A stretch of DNA of 64,000 nucleotides, from the NCBI GenBank assembly GCA_965247055.1, contig CBDFGE010000005.1, positions 434,001 through 498,000 on the forward strand, in the 5' to 3' direction. Of the stretch, positions 1 to 8,483 are shown one piece after another; the stretch's first letter is position 1, and each line of letters opens with the position of its first letter. The translations under genes and the position numbers were made by a program. The stretch comes from CBDFGE01 sp965247055 (GTDB lineage Bacteria; Chloroflexota; Dehalococcoidia; Lucifugimonadales; JAGWBF01). The notes below the pieces were generated by a model. That model was not told the origin of the DNA. It did no database searches and was given only the letters and a program-made list of their open reading frames with translations.

Positions 1-1380
1 GTAAAACATTTCGCTGCGGTTGCTGATGGTGCACCCCAGCTCCGGGAAGAATACGGAGGTTCCGAAGAAGCCGCCGCTGGGGGTGGCGCTCACTATGTTC
101 CCGTCCCGGTCCATCACCACGAAGTGGGTGGTGTCCCGCTCGTCATGCTCCCCTCTCTCCCCCGGCGTCGGGGCGGTCGCGGCTATGGCCACTGGGGCAG
201 GTGGTGTTCCGTCCACGCAATATCTCCATGGGTCACCTGGGTCCGGGCACTCCGGCCAGGCCATATCCGGCCGTATCATCCGGGCACGGGAGGCGGCATA
301 TTCCTTGGACAGGAGCCCGGCGATGGGCACGCTGGCGAAATTCGGGTCGCCGTAATATGCGTTGCGGTCGGCCAGGGCTAGCTTCAGCGCCTCCGTGACG
401 GTATGGATATATTGAGTTGAGTTATAGCCCATGGCGCGCAGGTCGAAGTGCTCCAGGATATTTAGCGCCTGGAGGGTCACCGCTCCCTGGGTCCAGACAG
501 ACTGGGTGTAGAACTCGTGGCCCATGTAGGTCGTGCTGATGGGCTCTTCGAACGTGGCGCTGTAGCTGGCCAGGTCTTCAAAGTCCAGCAGGCCTCCCAC
601 CCTCTCCGAGCATGCGGCGATGGTCCTGGCGAGATCCCCGCGGTAGAACATATCTCGAGCGGCCCTGATGCCGGCCACCCTGTGTCCCCCTGCCTCCCGC
701 TCGGCGTGGGCCAGCTTCCTGAACGTGCCTGCCAGCGCCTTCTGGACCAGCGGCTCTCCCACCTGGGGAGGCTCTCCCCCGGGGTAGAAAGTCTCCATAC
801 CGCCCGGGGGATACAGCTGGAACTGGGACTTGATTTGGTCCGCCAGCCACTTGTCGCCATGCAGCCTGCTTCGCAGGTAGTCCGTCATCGGGGAGCCCTG
901 GGCGTATTCGATGGCGGGCGCCAGCACCTCGCCAAGGCTCTTGGTCCCGTACGTCTCCAGCATAAGCATGAAGGCGTCGACCACTCCAGGCACCGTGAAG
1001 CCAAGCTCGGAGTTCGGCCCGGGACCGGTGGGCACGAGGTCCATGCCCTTCTCCAGGTAGAAATCGACGGTGGCCCGCTTGGGGGCCACTCCCTGGCCGC
1101 AGAGTACCCGGATCTGTTGAGTGGCAGCGTGGTAGAAGCTGAAAGACCCCTCAGACGCCAGGGTGAAGGAGATGGGCTCCATGACGGCGGCGGCGAACCC
1201 GGCAGCGGCGGCCGCGTCGAAGGCGTTGCCGCCACTCAGGAGCATGCGCATGGCCGACATGGACACGAGGTAGTGTCCGCTCGACACCATCCCCCGCACG
1301 CCACGGACCACGGGCCGGCTATTGGGGAACAGGCCTACGCTGGAGCTATTCAATGGTGGGATCCCGCCGGACTTTACCAA
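1..1380 (-). CDS. ggt: Gamma-glutamyltransferase (partial, runs off left edge)
   Basis: Ntn-hydrolase of the gamma-glutamyltranspeptidase family, which cleaves gamma-glutamyl bonds (glutathione and similar) after self-processing. The N-terminal part reads as a typical GGT entry (GMVSSGHYL, then GGNAFDAAAA, then MEPISFTL). Near residue 417 is the motif TTHFVVMDRDGN, in which the first Thr (codon 130-132) corresponds to the autocatalytic nucleophile at the head of the small subunit. The start is taken as TTG at 1380 because AGGAGG lies 4 bases upstream; no ATG is suitably placed. No obvious signal peptide is seen. It is the last gene of a leftward run behind two dehydrogenase E1 genes (43-base gap). 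About 100 or more C-terminal residues lie outside the window. Confidence 0.9.
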   Translation of the reverse strand, partial: MVKSGGIPPLNSSSVGLFPNSRPVVRGVRGMVSSGHYLVSMSAMRMLLSGGNAFDAAAAAGFAAAVMEPISFTLASEGSFSFYHAATQQIRVLCGQGVAPKRATVDFYLEKGMDLVPTGPGPNSELGFTVPGVVDAFMLMLETYGTKSLGEVLAPAIEYAQGSPMTDYLRSRLHGDKWLADQIKSQFQLYPPGGMETFYPGGEPPQVGEPLVQKALAGTFRKLAHAEREAGGHRVAGIRAARDMFYRGDLARTIAACSERVGGLLDFEDLASYSATFEEPISTTYMGHEFYTQSVWTQGAVTLQALNILEHFDLRAMGYNSTQYIHTVTEALKLALADRNAYYGDPNFASVPIAGLLSKEYAASRARMIRPDMAWPECPDPGDPWRYCVDGTPPAPVAIAATAPTPGERGEHDERDTTHFVVMDRDGNIVSATPSGGFFGTSVFFPELGCTISNRSEMFY

Positions 1381-1423
1381 GGTGCCTCCTGACGGGGGGC
1401 TTCCGAGGTGAGCCAGATAGACA

Positions 1424-2428
1424 TTACCCCGCCATCACCTCCTCCACTCCCTGAATGATGTTGTCCTTGTCTGGCAAGCAGAACCGCTCCATTATCGGGC
1501 TGTAGGGCAGAGGCACGTCAGGGGCGCAGACACGCTTGGGTGGCGCCTTCAGCGCCCGGAAGGTTGCCGGGTCTTCGGTGATCATGGCCACGACCTCGGA
1601 GGCAGCACCACAGGTCACCGGGCCCTCGTCCACGATGACCACGCGGCCAGTCTTCCGCACCGAGGCGCGTATTGTCTCCTTGTCGATGGGCACTATGGTC
1701 AACGGGTCCACCACCTCCACAGAGACCCCCTTTCCCGCCAGCTCCTCGGCGGCTTCGAGGGCCTCCAGCACCATTTTGGAGATGGCCACCACCGTAACAT
1801 CGGTCCCCGGGCGCTTGACGTCGGCCACGCCAATCGGGATGGTGTACTCTTCTTCGGGCACGTCGGCCCGATACGGGAGCCGGGTACCGGGAGGGCCCTG
1901 AGTCCCTAGGCGGCCCAGCATCTGCTGCTCGAGGAACACCACCGGGTTGTTGTCCCGGATGGCGCTCTTCATCAGCCCTTTGGCATCGTAGGGGGTGGCG
2001 GGCATGACGATCTTCAGGCCGGCCAGGTTCATAAATAAGGAGTGAGGGCTCTGGGAGTGCTGGGCCGCGGCCGACCTCCCCCCGCCGAACGCCGACTGAA
2101 AGACCATGGGAAAGGCGGCCTGGCCACCGAACATGTAGTGGGCCTTGGCCATCTGGTTCACTATCTGGTCCATGGCGTTCATGGAGAAAGATATCAGGCC
2201 AGGGTTCACGATGGGGCGCAGCCCGCTGCATGCCGCCCCAACTGCGGCGCCCACGGCGGCGTCCTCGGCGATGGGGCATTCCAGCACCCTGTTCCCGCCG
2301 AACTCGTCGGCCAGCGAGGACATGTAGGCTAGGAAGCCGCTTCCGCAGAGCATGAACACCCGGGGGTCCCGCCTCATCTCCTCCTTGATGGCCTCGAGCA
2401 CTGCGTCGCTGTAGCTTATATCTCGCAT
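1424..2428 (-). CDS. 2-oxoacid/acetoin dehydrogenase E1 component, beta subunit
   Basis: Transketolase-like beta subunit of a ThDP-dependent E1 (acetoin or pyruvate dehydrogenase type), 334 residues, the usual family length. Visible hallmarks are the pyrimidine-domain stretch ECPIAEDAAVGAAVGAA, the NAMDQIVNQMAK region, PATPYDAKGLMKSAI, and the C-terminal transketolase domain from about residue 210 with DEGPVTCGAASEV. The start at 2428 is preferred over the ATG 8 codons upstream because AGGAGG stands directly before it. It follows the alpha gene by 48 bases and is surely cotranscribed with it. No E2 or E3 gene is nearby, so the substrate cannot be fixed from context. Confidence 0.9.
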   Translation of the reverse strand: MRDISYSDAVLEAIKEEMRRDPRVFMLCGSGFLAYMSSLADEFGGNRVLECPIAEDAAVGAAVGAACSGLRPIVNPGLISFSMNAMDQIVNQMAKAHYMFGGQAAFPMVFQSAFGGGRSAAAQHSQSPHSLFMNLAGLKIVMPATPYDAKGLMKSAIRDNNPVVFLEQQMLGRLGTQGPPGTRLPYRADVPEEEYTIPIGVADVKRPGTDVTVVAISKMVLEALEAAEELAGKGVSVEVVDPLTIVPIDKETIRASVRKTGRVVIVDEGPVTCGAASEVVAMITEDPATFRALKAPPKRVCAPDVPLPYSPIMERFCLPDKDNIIQGVEEVMAG

Positions 2429-2476
2429 GTCTCCTCCTGCCATTTCACCCATTTAGGTTGGGGGTCGCCGGGCTGT

Positions 2477-3439
2477 TTAGGGAGCGAAAACGTGGAGCAG
2501 CGCGTCCTCCGGCTTCGGGAAGGGGCTCGCCTCGGCGAAGGCCACCGACGCCTCCACCGCGGCCGATACCTCCTCGTCGATCTGTTTGAGGCCGTCCTGG
2601 GTGGTTACCCCTTGCCCCACCAGCCCTGTCCCGAACAGAGCGACGCAGTCGTGGCGCCACGCGTCCTCGATCTCCTCTTGCGACCGGTTGTCCTTCCCCA
2701 TCCGCTCGTTGTGCATCGACCAGCGCCAGGTCTTGCACTCTATGAGGCTGGGCCCCTCTCCAGCCCTGGCGCGGCGCACCGCCTGCTCCACGGCCTCGTA
2801 CACAGCCATGACGTCGTTGCCGTCCACGGTAACGCCGGGGATGTTGTAGGCGACGGCCCGCACCGACACATCTTCCACCGAGATGGCAGATGAAGCGGGC
2901 TGGGTAGCGCCCCAGCGGTTGTTCTCACAGACGTAGATGGCCGGCAGTTTCCAGATGGCGGCCATGTTCAACGAGCTGTGAAAGGAGCCTTCGCTGGTGG
3001 CCCCATCTCCGAAGAAGGCCACCGAGACCCGGTCGCTCCCCTCCACCCTGGACGCCAGAGCGCCGCCCGTGGCGATGGGTATTCCTCCCCCCACCATGCT
3101 GTTGGCCCCAAGCATCCCCACGCTGAAGTCGGCGATGTGCATAGAGCCACCCTTGCCCTTGCAGTAGCCGTTGCTCCGGCCGAAGAGCTCCGCCATCATC
3201 AGGTTGATGTCGGCGCCCTTGGCAATGGCGTGCCCGTGGCCGCGATGGGTGCTGGCGATCCTGTCATCCCTGCGCAGGGCGGTGCATACTCCCACAGCCA
3301 CCGCTTCCTGGCCCACGTAGCTGTGCACCCCCCCAGGGATGGTGGCCTTGTGGCACTCCTCCGCGGCCCTGTCGTCGAACTTCCGGATGGTGACCATCTG
3401 GCGATACATGTCCAAGAGCTTCTCCGGACTCAGAGACAT
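2477..3439 (-). CDS. 2-oxoacid/acetoin dehydrogenase E1 component, alpha subunit
   Basis: ThDP-binding alpha subunit, 320 residues, close to AcoA/PdhA length. The ThDP-Mg motif is complete: GDG at 144-146 and NN at 173-174. RGHGH (66-70), GRSNGYCKGKGGSMH (near 87-101) and the phosphorylation-loop-like YNIPGVTVDGND segment are typical of the family. GGGAGG lies upstream of the ATG. First gene of a leftward E1alpha-E1beta-ggt operon that is divergent from the LLM oxidoreductase. The partner beta subunit is the next gene; together they would decarboxylate a 2-oxoacid or cleave acetoin. Confidence 0.9.
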   Translation of the reverse strand: MSLSPEKLLDMYRQMVTIRKFDDRAAEECHKATIPGGVHSYVGQEAVAVGVCTALRRDDRIASTHRGHGHAIAKGADINLMMAELFGRSNGYCKGKGGSMHIADFSVGMLGANSMVGGGIPIATGGALASRVEGSDRVSVAFFGDGATSEGSFHSSLNMAAIWKLPAIYVCENNRWGATQPASSAISVEDVSVRAVAYNIPGVTVDGNDVMAVYEAVEQAVRRARAGEGPSLIECKTWRWSMHNERMGKDNRSQEEIEDAWRHDCVALFGTGLVGQGVTTQDGLKQIDEEVSAAVEASVAFAEASPFPKPEDALLHVFAP

Positions 3440-3673
3440 AGCTAACCTCCCTCGTGGTGACCCGCTAATTTGGTGTCATGTCTTCGGGCCGTTGCAATCA
3501 TACACCTCAGTTCGACATAACGCCATAGTCGAGACCGGAGAGCCGGGGGGAGGACCCTAACAAGCTTCAAGCATTGTGCTATCATGTGAGGCGCCCGCTT
3601 ACACCGGACTCGGCGCTCTCGCCGTGGGAGAGGCGTCATGGTGATAACGCGCGGCTTCTGTGAGGAGGGAGAG

Positions 3674-4666
3674 ATGGCACGACTGGGCGTACGCCTCGAG
3701 ACCGCGGCCCACTTCACTCCGCAGGATATGCAGGACATGGCGGCCCTCGCGGAGGACCGTGGGTACGAGGTCATCTGGGTGCCCGAGGGTGCCATCGACG
3801 CCATAGCCCAGCTGACCGCCTTCGCTTTCGTCACCCAGCGCGCCAAGCTGGCCACGGGCATCCTCCCCATATTCTCCAGGACCCCCACCCTGACGGCGAT
3901 GGCCGCGGGCGGCCTGGACGCAATCTGCCAGGGGCGTTTCATACTCGGGCTTGGGGTGGGCCACCAGATAGCGGTGGAGAGCCAGCACGGCATCCCCTTC
4001 CGCCGGCCCGTAACCCGCATGCGGGAGACGGTTGAGATCGTCCGCAGGCTCCTGCGAGGAGCCCGGGTCACGTATCAAGGAAGGGTGTTCTCTCTCAAGG
4101 AATCCGTGCTGGGCTTCAGTGTAGCGCGGCCTCACTTGCCCATCTACCTGGCTGCCCTGGGGCCGCGGATGATAGAGCTTGCGGGGGAGATCGCCGACGG
4201 AGTGCTGCTGAACTGGGCGTCCCCAGAGTACATACGTCAGGCCATGGAGCACCTGCGCCGGGGCGCAACGAGGGCCGGGCGCGATCCCAGAGACATAGAC
4301 GTGGCGTGCTACGTGAGGACGGCGGTGGTGGAGGATGTGGACCTGGTTCGACCCAGGCTGCAAATGCGCATAGCCCGCTACTTCACCATGGACTACTACC
4401 GTAACTACTTCGCCCAGATGGGATTTAGGGATGAAGTGGATACCATCTCGCGGGCCGTTGACCGGGGGGAGGCGGACGTGGCGGCCGCCGCGGTCAGCGA
4501 GAGGATGCAGAGCGAGCTGGCAGTGGTCGGCGGAGCCGAGGACTGCCGCCGCCAGGTGGAGGAGCTCCGCTCCCTGGGCATCGGGCTCCCGGTCATCGCG
4601 CCCTTCGAGTTCGGAGAGGGCGCCAGGGAGTCCTTCATGGCCACCATCGGGGCTTTCTCGGCCTGA
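3674..4666 (+). CDS. LLM-class (luciferase-like) flavin/F420-dependent oxidoreductase
   Basis: Single-domain luciferase-like TIM barrel, 330 residues from the chosen start. Seen in the sequence: ARLGVRLETAAHFTPQDMQDMAALAEDRGYEVIWVPE split as the first strand-helix unit, LATGILPIFSRTP, GRFILGLGVGH, the family motif RMRETVEIVRRLLRG, and AGEIADGVLLNWASPEYI. These match F420-dependent LLM oxidoreductases, which oxidise or oxygenate small organic substrates. ATG 3674 is favoured over the in-frame ATG at 3638 because GAGGAGGGAG lies just before it. The 234 bases upstream separate it from the divergent E1 operon and hold no other gene. Confidence 0.88.
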   Translation: MARLGVRLETAAHFTPQDMQDMAALAEDRGYEVIWVPEGAIDAIAQLTAFAFVTQRAKLATGILPIFSRTPTLTAMAAGGLDAICQGRFILGLGVGHQIAVESQHGIPFRRPVTRMRETVEIVRRLLRGARVTYQGRVFSLKESVLGFSVARPHLPIYLAALGPRMIELAGEIADGVLLNWASPEYIRQAMEHLRRGATRAGRDPRDIDVACYVRTAVVEDVDLVRPRLQMRIARYFTMDYYRNYFAQMGFRDEVDTISRAVDRGEADVAAAAVSERMQSELAVVGGAEDCRRQVEELRSLGIGLPVIAPFEFGEGARESFMATIGAFSA

Positions 4667-4708
4667 CGTGGGCCCGGCCGTCGGGAGCGCCGGGGCATCC
4701 TCAGGGGC

Positions 4709-4951
4709 CTACGCGGGCGGATAGAGCCCGCGATACAGGCCCCTGCTTACCGGCTGGATGGTATCGGTGCGCCGCTTGTTCTCTACGAACCAGTCCCACC
4801 GGGCATCCAGAATCTCCGCCGCCCCCACCGGGTCCATGCCAGTTTCGTAGATGGCCAGGTACTTCCCCAGGTCCGGCCGTGGGTCTATGTCCTGGTAGCG
4901 GTAGCCGGCGTGGAATGCACCGGTGCTGAGAACGTCGGGCAGGTGAAGGAG
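4709..4951 (-). pseudogene. C-terminal remnant of a small unidentified protein
   Basis: An open frame of 81 codons begins directly after a stop codon and lacks any usable start, so it reads as the 3' end of a decayed gene. The translation HLPDVLSTGAFHAGYRY is followed by DLGKYLAIYET, an acidic helix and GLYRGLYPPA at the end. The pattern (HLP near the start, then KYLAIYE) is reminiscent of small dimeric alpha+beta barrel/EthD-like proteins, but this is only a resemblance. It sits 18 bases behind the ThDP enzyme on the same strand and may once have been cotranscribed with it. Confidence 0.5.
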
Positions 4952-4969
4952 CTAAACCCGCGCATCGGG

Positions 4970-6643
4970 TTAGCCAGAGCCGTCTATCACCACGTCTACC
5001 ACGGCGGGCCCGCCAAGGCCGAACGCCTCCTCCAGCGCGGGTCGGAGCTCCCCGGGCGTCTCCACCTTTCGCCCGTGCACGCCGAAGCCCTCTGCGATGC
5101 CCGCCAGGTCCAGAGGCAGCGGAAAGTCCATCCCGATATAGTCGCTCCGTCGCTGGGGGTCCTTCAACATATCCCTCAGGTAGATGTCCATGTTGTCCCT
5201 GAGGATTCTGTAGGTGCGGTTGTTACAGATTACCCAGGTGACGGGTATCTTGTAGCGGGCAGCCGTCCACAAGGCCTGGACGGTGTATAGGGAGGCGCCG
5301 TCCCCCGTCACGGCTACTACCGGCCTGCCGGGCTGGGCCAGCTGGATACCCAGGCTCCCCGGCATGGCCCATCCCAAAGCGCCGCCCTGGCTTCCATAGT
5401 AGCTGCCCGGCTCATCGAAATCGATGGCCCCCATAAGGGCGCCGCGGGAGGTGACCGACTCGTCGGCCACGATAGCGCCGCTGGGAATTACCTGGGCCAG
5501 CTCCCCCATCATCCTCTCCGCCGAGATGGGCCGGCTGTCCCAGCGCTGCTTCACTCGCTCCTGGTGTGCGGCCTTCGCCTGGGACTTCTGGGTGGCGATA
5601 GAGGCCCTCCTGGTGGCGGCCGCTTCCCGGGCGGAGCCCGAAATCTCGGCAGACAGGGCCTCCGCCAGCTCCTTGAGACCCGCCCTCGGGTCGGCCAGCA
5701 TACCGATCTCGGTGGGGTAGACCTTCTCGATCTCGCGGGCGCTGCTGTCCATGTGAATAAGCTGGGTGGCGGGGGTTATGTAGGCCTCGGGCCGGTAGAT
5801 GAAGGAGCCGAACACGTTGGTACCGACGGCAAGCAGCACGTCGGTGCCGGATAGGCGCTCTCTGGCGGCAGGGCTGTCCATGTTGAGCGCTCCCATGAAC
5901 AGGGGATGACCGGTGGGAAAGTTCACCTCTCCGTAGGTGACCGCGAACACCCTGGCCCCCAGAAGCTCCGCCACCTCCACCGCTTCGGCTACCGCTCCGG
6001 ACTGGCCCACCCGGTCCCCGACCACCAGGGTAGGGCTGTCCGACCCGACCAGCATTAGCGCCGCCCTGGATAGCGCATTCGAATCTGGCCGGACACGATC
6101 GTAGCCGGGCGAAGAGGGGGCTATCTCTACGTCCGCCGCACCGTCCAGGGAATCCCAGGGGAAGCTGAGGAAGGCCGGCCCGGTGGGAGGGGTGCCGGCC
6201 ATCTTGAAGGCCCGCCGCACCGCCATCGGTACGTCCGAGGCGTGGGCGATCTGGGCGCTCCACTTGGAGTACTGGCGGGTCATCTCCACCAGGTCCCCCG
6301 AAAGCACCGGGTCTGTGAGCAGCATGCGGGTATCGGAGTTGCCCGCGGTGAGCACCAGCGGGACACCGCCACGATAGGCGTTGTACAGCATGCTTATGCC
6401 GTTGGCGAGGCCGCCGGCTATGTGAATGTTGGCGAAGGAGGGCCGGCCTGTGGCTCGGGCGTACCCGTAGGCCATTCCCACCGCTACGGATTCCTGGAGG
6501 CCCACCATGTACTTGAGTTGGGGAAAGTCCTGTAGAGCATCCATAATGGGCGTCTCGCTGGAGCCCGGGTTACCGAAGACATACTCCACGCCCTCGGCTA
6601 CCAGCATCTTCATCAACGCAGCCTTGCCCGTCATTCGCGCCAT
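4970..6643 (-). CDS. ThDP-dependent enzyme, benzoylformate decarboxylase/acetolactate synthase family
   Basis: 557 residues with all three domains of the ThDP decarboxylase family. The N-terminal pyrimidine domain carries the catalytic Glu51 (LQESVAVGMAYGYARATGRP); the central domain covers about 190-330; the C-terminal domain has GDG at 447-449 and NN at 474-475. GNPGSSETPIMDAL near residue 24 resembles the benzoylformate decarboxylase subgroup more than acetolactate synthase, and no regulatory partner gene is present. It probably decarboxylates a 2-oxoacid; the substrate is unknown. A GGCGGG element lies about 10 bases before the ATG. Confidence 0.85.
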   Translation of the reverse strand: MARMTGKAALMKMLVAEGVEYVFGNPGSSETPIMDALQDFPQLKYMVGLQESVAVGMAYGYARATGRPSFANIHIAGGLANGISMLYNAYRGGVPLVLTAGNSDTRMLLTDPVLSGDLVEMTRQYSKWSAQIAHASDVPMAVRRAFKMAGTPPTGPAFLSFPWDSLDGAADVEIAPSSPGYDRVRPDSNALSRAALMLVGSDSPTLVVGDRVGQSGAVAEAVEVAELLGARVFAVTYGEVNFPTGHPLFMGALNMDSPAARERLSGTDVLLAVGTNVFGSFIYRPEAYITPATQLIHMDSSAREIEKVYPTEIGMLADPRAGLKELAEALSAEISGSAREAAATRRASIATQKSQAKAAHQERVKQRWDSRPISAERMMGELAQVIPSGAIVADESVTSRGALMGAIDFDEPGSYYGSQGGALGWAMPGSLGIQLAQPGRPVVAVTGDGASLYTVQALWTAARYKIPVTWVICNNRTYRILRDNMDIYLRDMLKDPQRRSDYIGMDFPLPLDLAGIAEGFGVHGRKVETPGELRPALEEAFGLGGPAVVDVVIDGSG

Positions 6644-6785
6644 ATTACCGACCCGCCTTTCCGTCTGCCTCTAATCGTGACGTGAGGCCAGCGACGGAGG
6701 GACTCCGTCGCCGGCCAGAACTGACTGATTGGCACCGGCTCGCAGGTTGCCTCCCCGCATAGCCAGCCCTGACCCAACCCGATGA

Positions 6786-7235
6786 CTAGGAGCCCCGCGC
6801 CTTGCAGTAGGCATATAGGGCGTCGTAGAGGAGCATGCTCTTGTCGATGTTGTCCTGGTCTCCTTCGGCCAACTGCATCATCCCCTCCGAGATGGCGTCG
6901 AGGCCGATGCCCTCCAGGGCGGGCACCTCATTCTGGTCATCTTTGCCCTTGTGCAGCGCGTGGTGGATCCCGGACGCGATGACGGTGGACATAACCGACA
7001 ATGCCGGGTCATCGAGACGGTACTTCACCAGGAACTTCTTGAAGGTCGAGGCTTCGGCGTCGTGGGGTCCCAGCTCGGCTCCTGGTATGGCGAAGGGGAC
7101 TGCGCCTTGGGGGAGCTTGTCGGTACCGGTCCGGGGTACAAACACGAACTCGGCCGCGGGGTCAATGAAGCGGCGGATCAGCCATGGACAGGCCACCCGG
7201 TCCAGGTGGACGTGGTCCGTAGTAACCCATTTCAC
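6786..7235 (-). CDS. ChrB-domain protein (chromate resistance family)
   Basis: 149 residues matching the C-terminal domain of ChrB: MKWVTTDHVHLDRVACPWLIRRFIDP at the start (in pieces: HVHLDRVACPWLIRRF), then EFVFVPRTG, PFAIPGAELGPHD and FKKFLVKY. ChrB of characterised operons is a chromate-responsive regulator; stand-alone versions of this domain are common and their role is unclear. No chrA transporter gene is next to it. The tail ALYAYCKARGS is short. Intergenic stretches on both sides (about 140 and 160 bases) show no further gene. Confidence 0.8.
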   Translation of the reverse strand: MKWVTTDHVHLDRVACPWLIRRFIDPAAEFVFVPRTGTDKLPQGAVPFAIPGAELGPHDAEASTFKKFLVKYRLDDPALSVMSTVIASGIHHALHKGKDDQNEVPALEGIGLDAISEGMMQLAEGDQDNIDKSMLLYDALYAYCKARGS

Positions 7236-7398
7236 TGTGTTAGCCTCCCTCCACCGGGGCGTGCGATACCCCGGCGCTCAATTCATCTTGCCTTCAACCC
7301 GAAGAATATCCGCAGCCCCGCTCCCTGTCAACCTGCCGCGGACGGACCGAGCCCGCCAGCCTGGGGCGGGAGTTGCCAGCGGGCATCAGACTGGCAGA

Positions 7399-7692
7399 TC
7401 AGAAGATGTCCAGGGTGAACCTGGGCCCCTGGGGCGAGTCCTTGAAATCCAGCACCGCCGTAGGTAGCCTGTCGGTCAGGTCGAAATCCACGAGGAGCAC
7501 CTTCAGTCCGCCGATCTCCACCACCGAGTCCCCGTCCATCTCGCCGTCAATTACGATACCGAAGTCCCCCTCCCCTACCCATACGGGGGGGGTCGCCAGC
7601 CGCAGACATCTGCCTGGGTCGAGGCTGCTTACTTCCAGGATGCGCTTGAGCTCCTCTTTCGCCCTGTGGCTCACCGTCACCATCGAGTTCAC
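7399..7692 (-). CDS. HesB/IscA-like small protein lacking the usual cysteines
   Basis: 97 residues. The beginning VSHRAKEELKRIL and the beta-rich middle (CLRLATPPVW, GDSVVEIGGLKVLLVDFDL, then LDFKDSPQGPRFTLDIF) follow the order of the Fe-S biogenesis (HesB/IscA) fold. However, the conserved C-terminal CGC motif is absent and only one Cys (after GR) is visible, so a classical Fe-S scaffold role is unlikely. The gene is leftward between the ChrB-domain and MarR genes. Start choice between the first Met and Met4 is open. Confidence 0.6.
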   Translation of the reverse strand: MNSMVTVSHRAKEELKRILEVSSLDPGRCLRLATPPVWVGEGDFGIVIDGEMDGDSVVEIGGLKVLLVDFDLTDRLPTAVLDFKDSPQGPRFTLDIF

Positions 7693-7854
7693 GTCCCCGC
7701 AGGCATCTCAAAAGGGCAATCCTGACTCCCTCCCGGCAGGCGTACCGCAGCGACCGGCTGCTGGGCCACGGCACTCCCCAGAGGCTCTTGGCTACCGGGC
7801 CAACCGCCTGGGACTGCCGAATTCGGGCCTGTCACCGCTCTGACTCCCGGCATC

Positions 7855-8313
7855 TTAACCCGGTCCACCCCCTCTCCCTTCGAGCACCCTGGAGAGGAAT
7901 GACTGGAGCACTGAAACGTCGTCGATACCGAGGTGCCGGCTGAAGTGTTCCACAACCCCACGGATGTGGCCCGGAGCGGCCCACCGTAGCGCGCCCTGGC
8001 CTTCCTCGGTCATCACCACGTGGGAAACGCGCCGGTCGTCGGGTGAAGGCTCTCGCCGGACCAGTCCCGCCGCCACCATCCGGTCAACGAGTCGGGTAAT
8101 ACCGCTCCGACTCAGCACGACGGACTCGGCGAGGGCTTTATGCGCCAGCCGTCTACCAGGAGCCTCCGAGAGGTGCACCAGCACGTCATACCAAGTCAGC
8201 GGCAGACCTTGCCCCTCTTGCATCTCCCGCTCCAGGGCTTTAATGACGGTGGAATGGGCCTCCAGGAAGGCGCGCCACGCGGCCAGTTTCTCCTGATCGA
8301 GACTTACAGCCAT
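7855..8313 (-). CDS. MarR-family transcriptional regulator
   Basis: 152-residue winged-helix regulator. Typical features are LTWYDVLVHLSEAPGRRLAHKALAE (first helices, read in pieces), the recognition helix LSRSGITRLVDRMVAAGLV, and the wing REPSPDDRRVSHVVMTEEG. It is transcribed away from an NmrA-like gene across a 170-base region with an extended inverted repeat that overlaps a strong promoter (8341-8404). By family habit it should repress itself and the divergent gene and release DNA on binding a small phenolic-type ligand; this is inferred. Confidence 0.88.
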   Translation of the reverse strand: MAVSLDQEKLAAWRAFLEAHSTVIKALEREMQEGQGLPLTWYDVLVHLSEAPGRRLAHKALAESVVLSRSGITRLVDRMVAAGLVRREPSPDDRRVSHVVMTEEGQGALRWAAPGHIRGVVEHFSRHLGIDDVSVLQSFLSRVLEGRGGGPG

Positions 8314-8340
8314 GTTCCAATTCTAGCTGAAATGTTTTGC

Positions 8341-8404
8341 GGCTACAATAGTTGACAATACAATGAAACTATGGTATATAGTTGTGAATACAATAATTGT
8401 AGCC
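8341..8404. promoter_or_regulatory. Putative MarR operator overlapping the NmrA promoter
   Basis: GGCTACAAT at 8341-8349 is matched by the exact inverted copy ATTGTAGCC at 8396-8404. Inside lie two direct repeats of the form AGTTGNNAATACAAT (from 8350 and 8380). Position between divergent regulator and target, and overlap with the core promoter, support an operator. Confidence 0.6.
8352..8380 (+). promoter_or_regulatory. Sigma70-type promoter for the NmrA-like gene
   Basis: TTGACA at 8352-8357 and TATATA at 8375-8380 are separated by exactly 17 bases. The start codon of the downstream gene is about 100 bases further on. The promoter sits between the two arms of the 8341-8404 inverted repeat, so a bound repressor would block it. 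Confidence 0.65.
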
Positions 8405-8483
8405 ACAATGGTATCCCGGCGGAAAGGAGGGAGTGGCAGAGGCAACGCTCGACCTAATACAGAGAGGGAAAGGAGACAACAAA

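Noticed and set aside
517..1392. 291-residue open frame on the plus strand
   Set aside because: Antisense shadow of the gamma-glutamyltransferase gene, whose motifs and ribosome binding site are convincing.
1424..3439. Complete pyruvate dehydrogenase operon
   Set aside because: Only E1 alpha and beta are present; no E2 or E3 gene follows, so the enzyme complex and substrate cannot be named.
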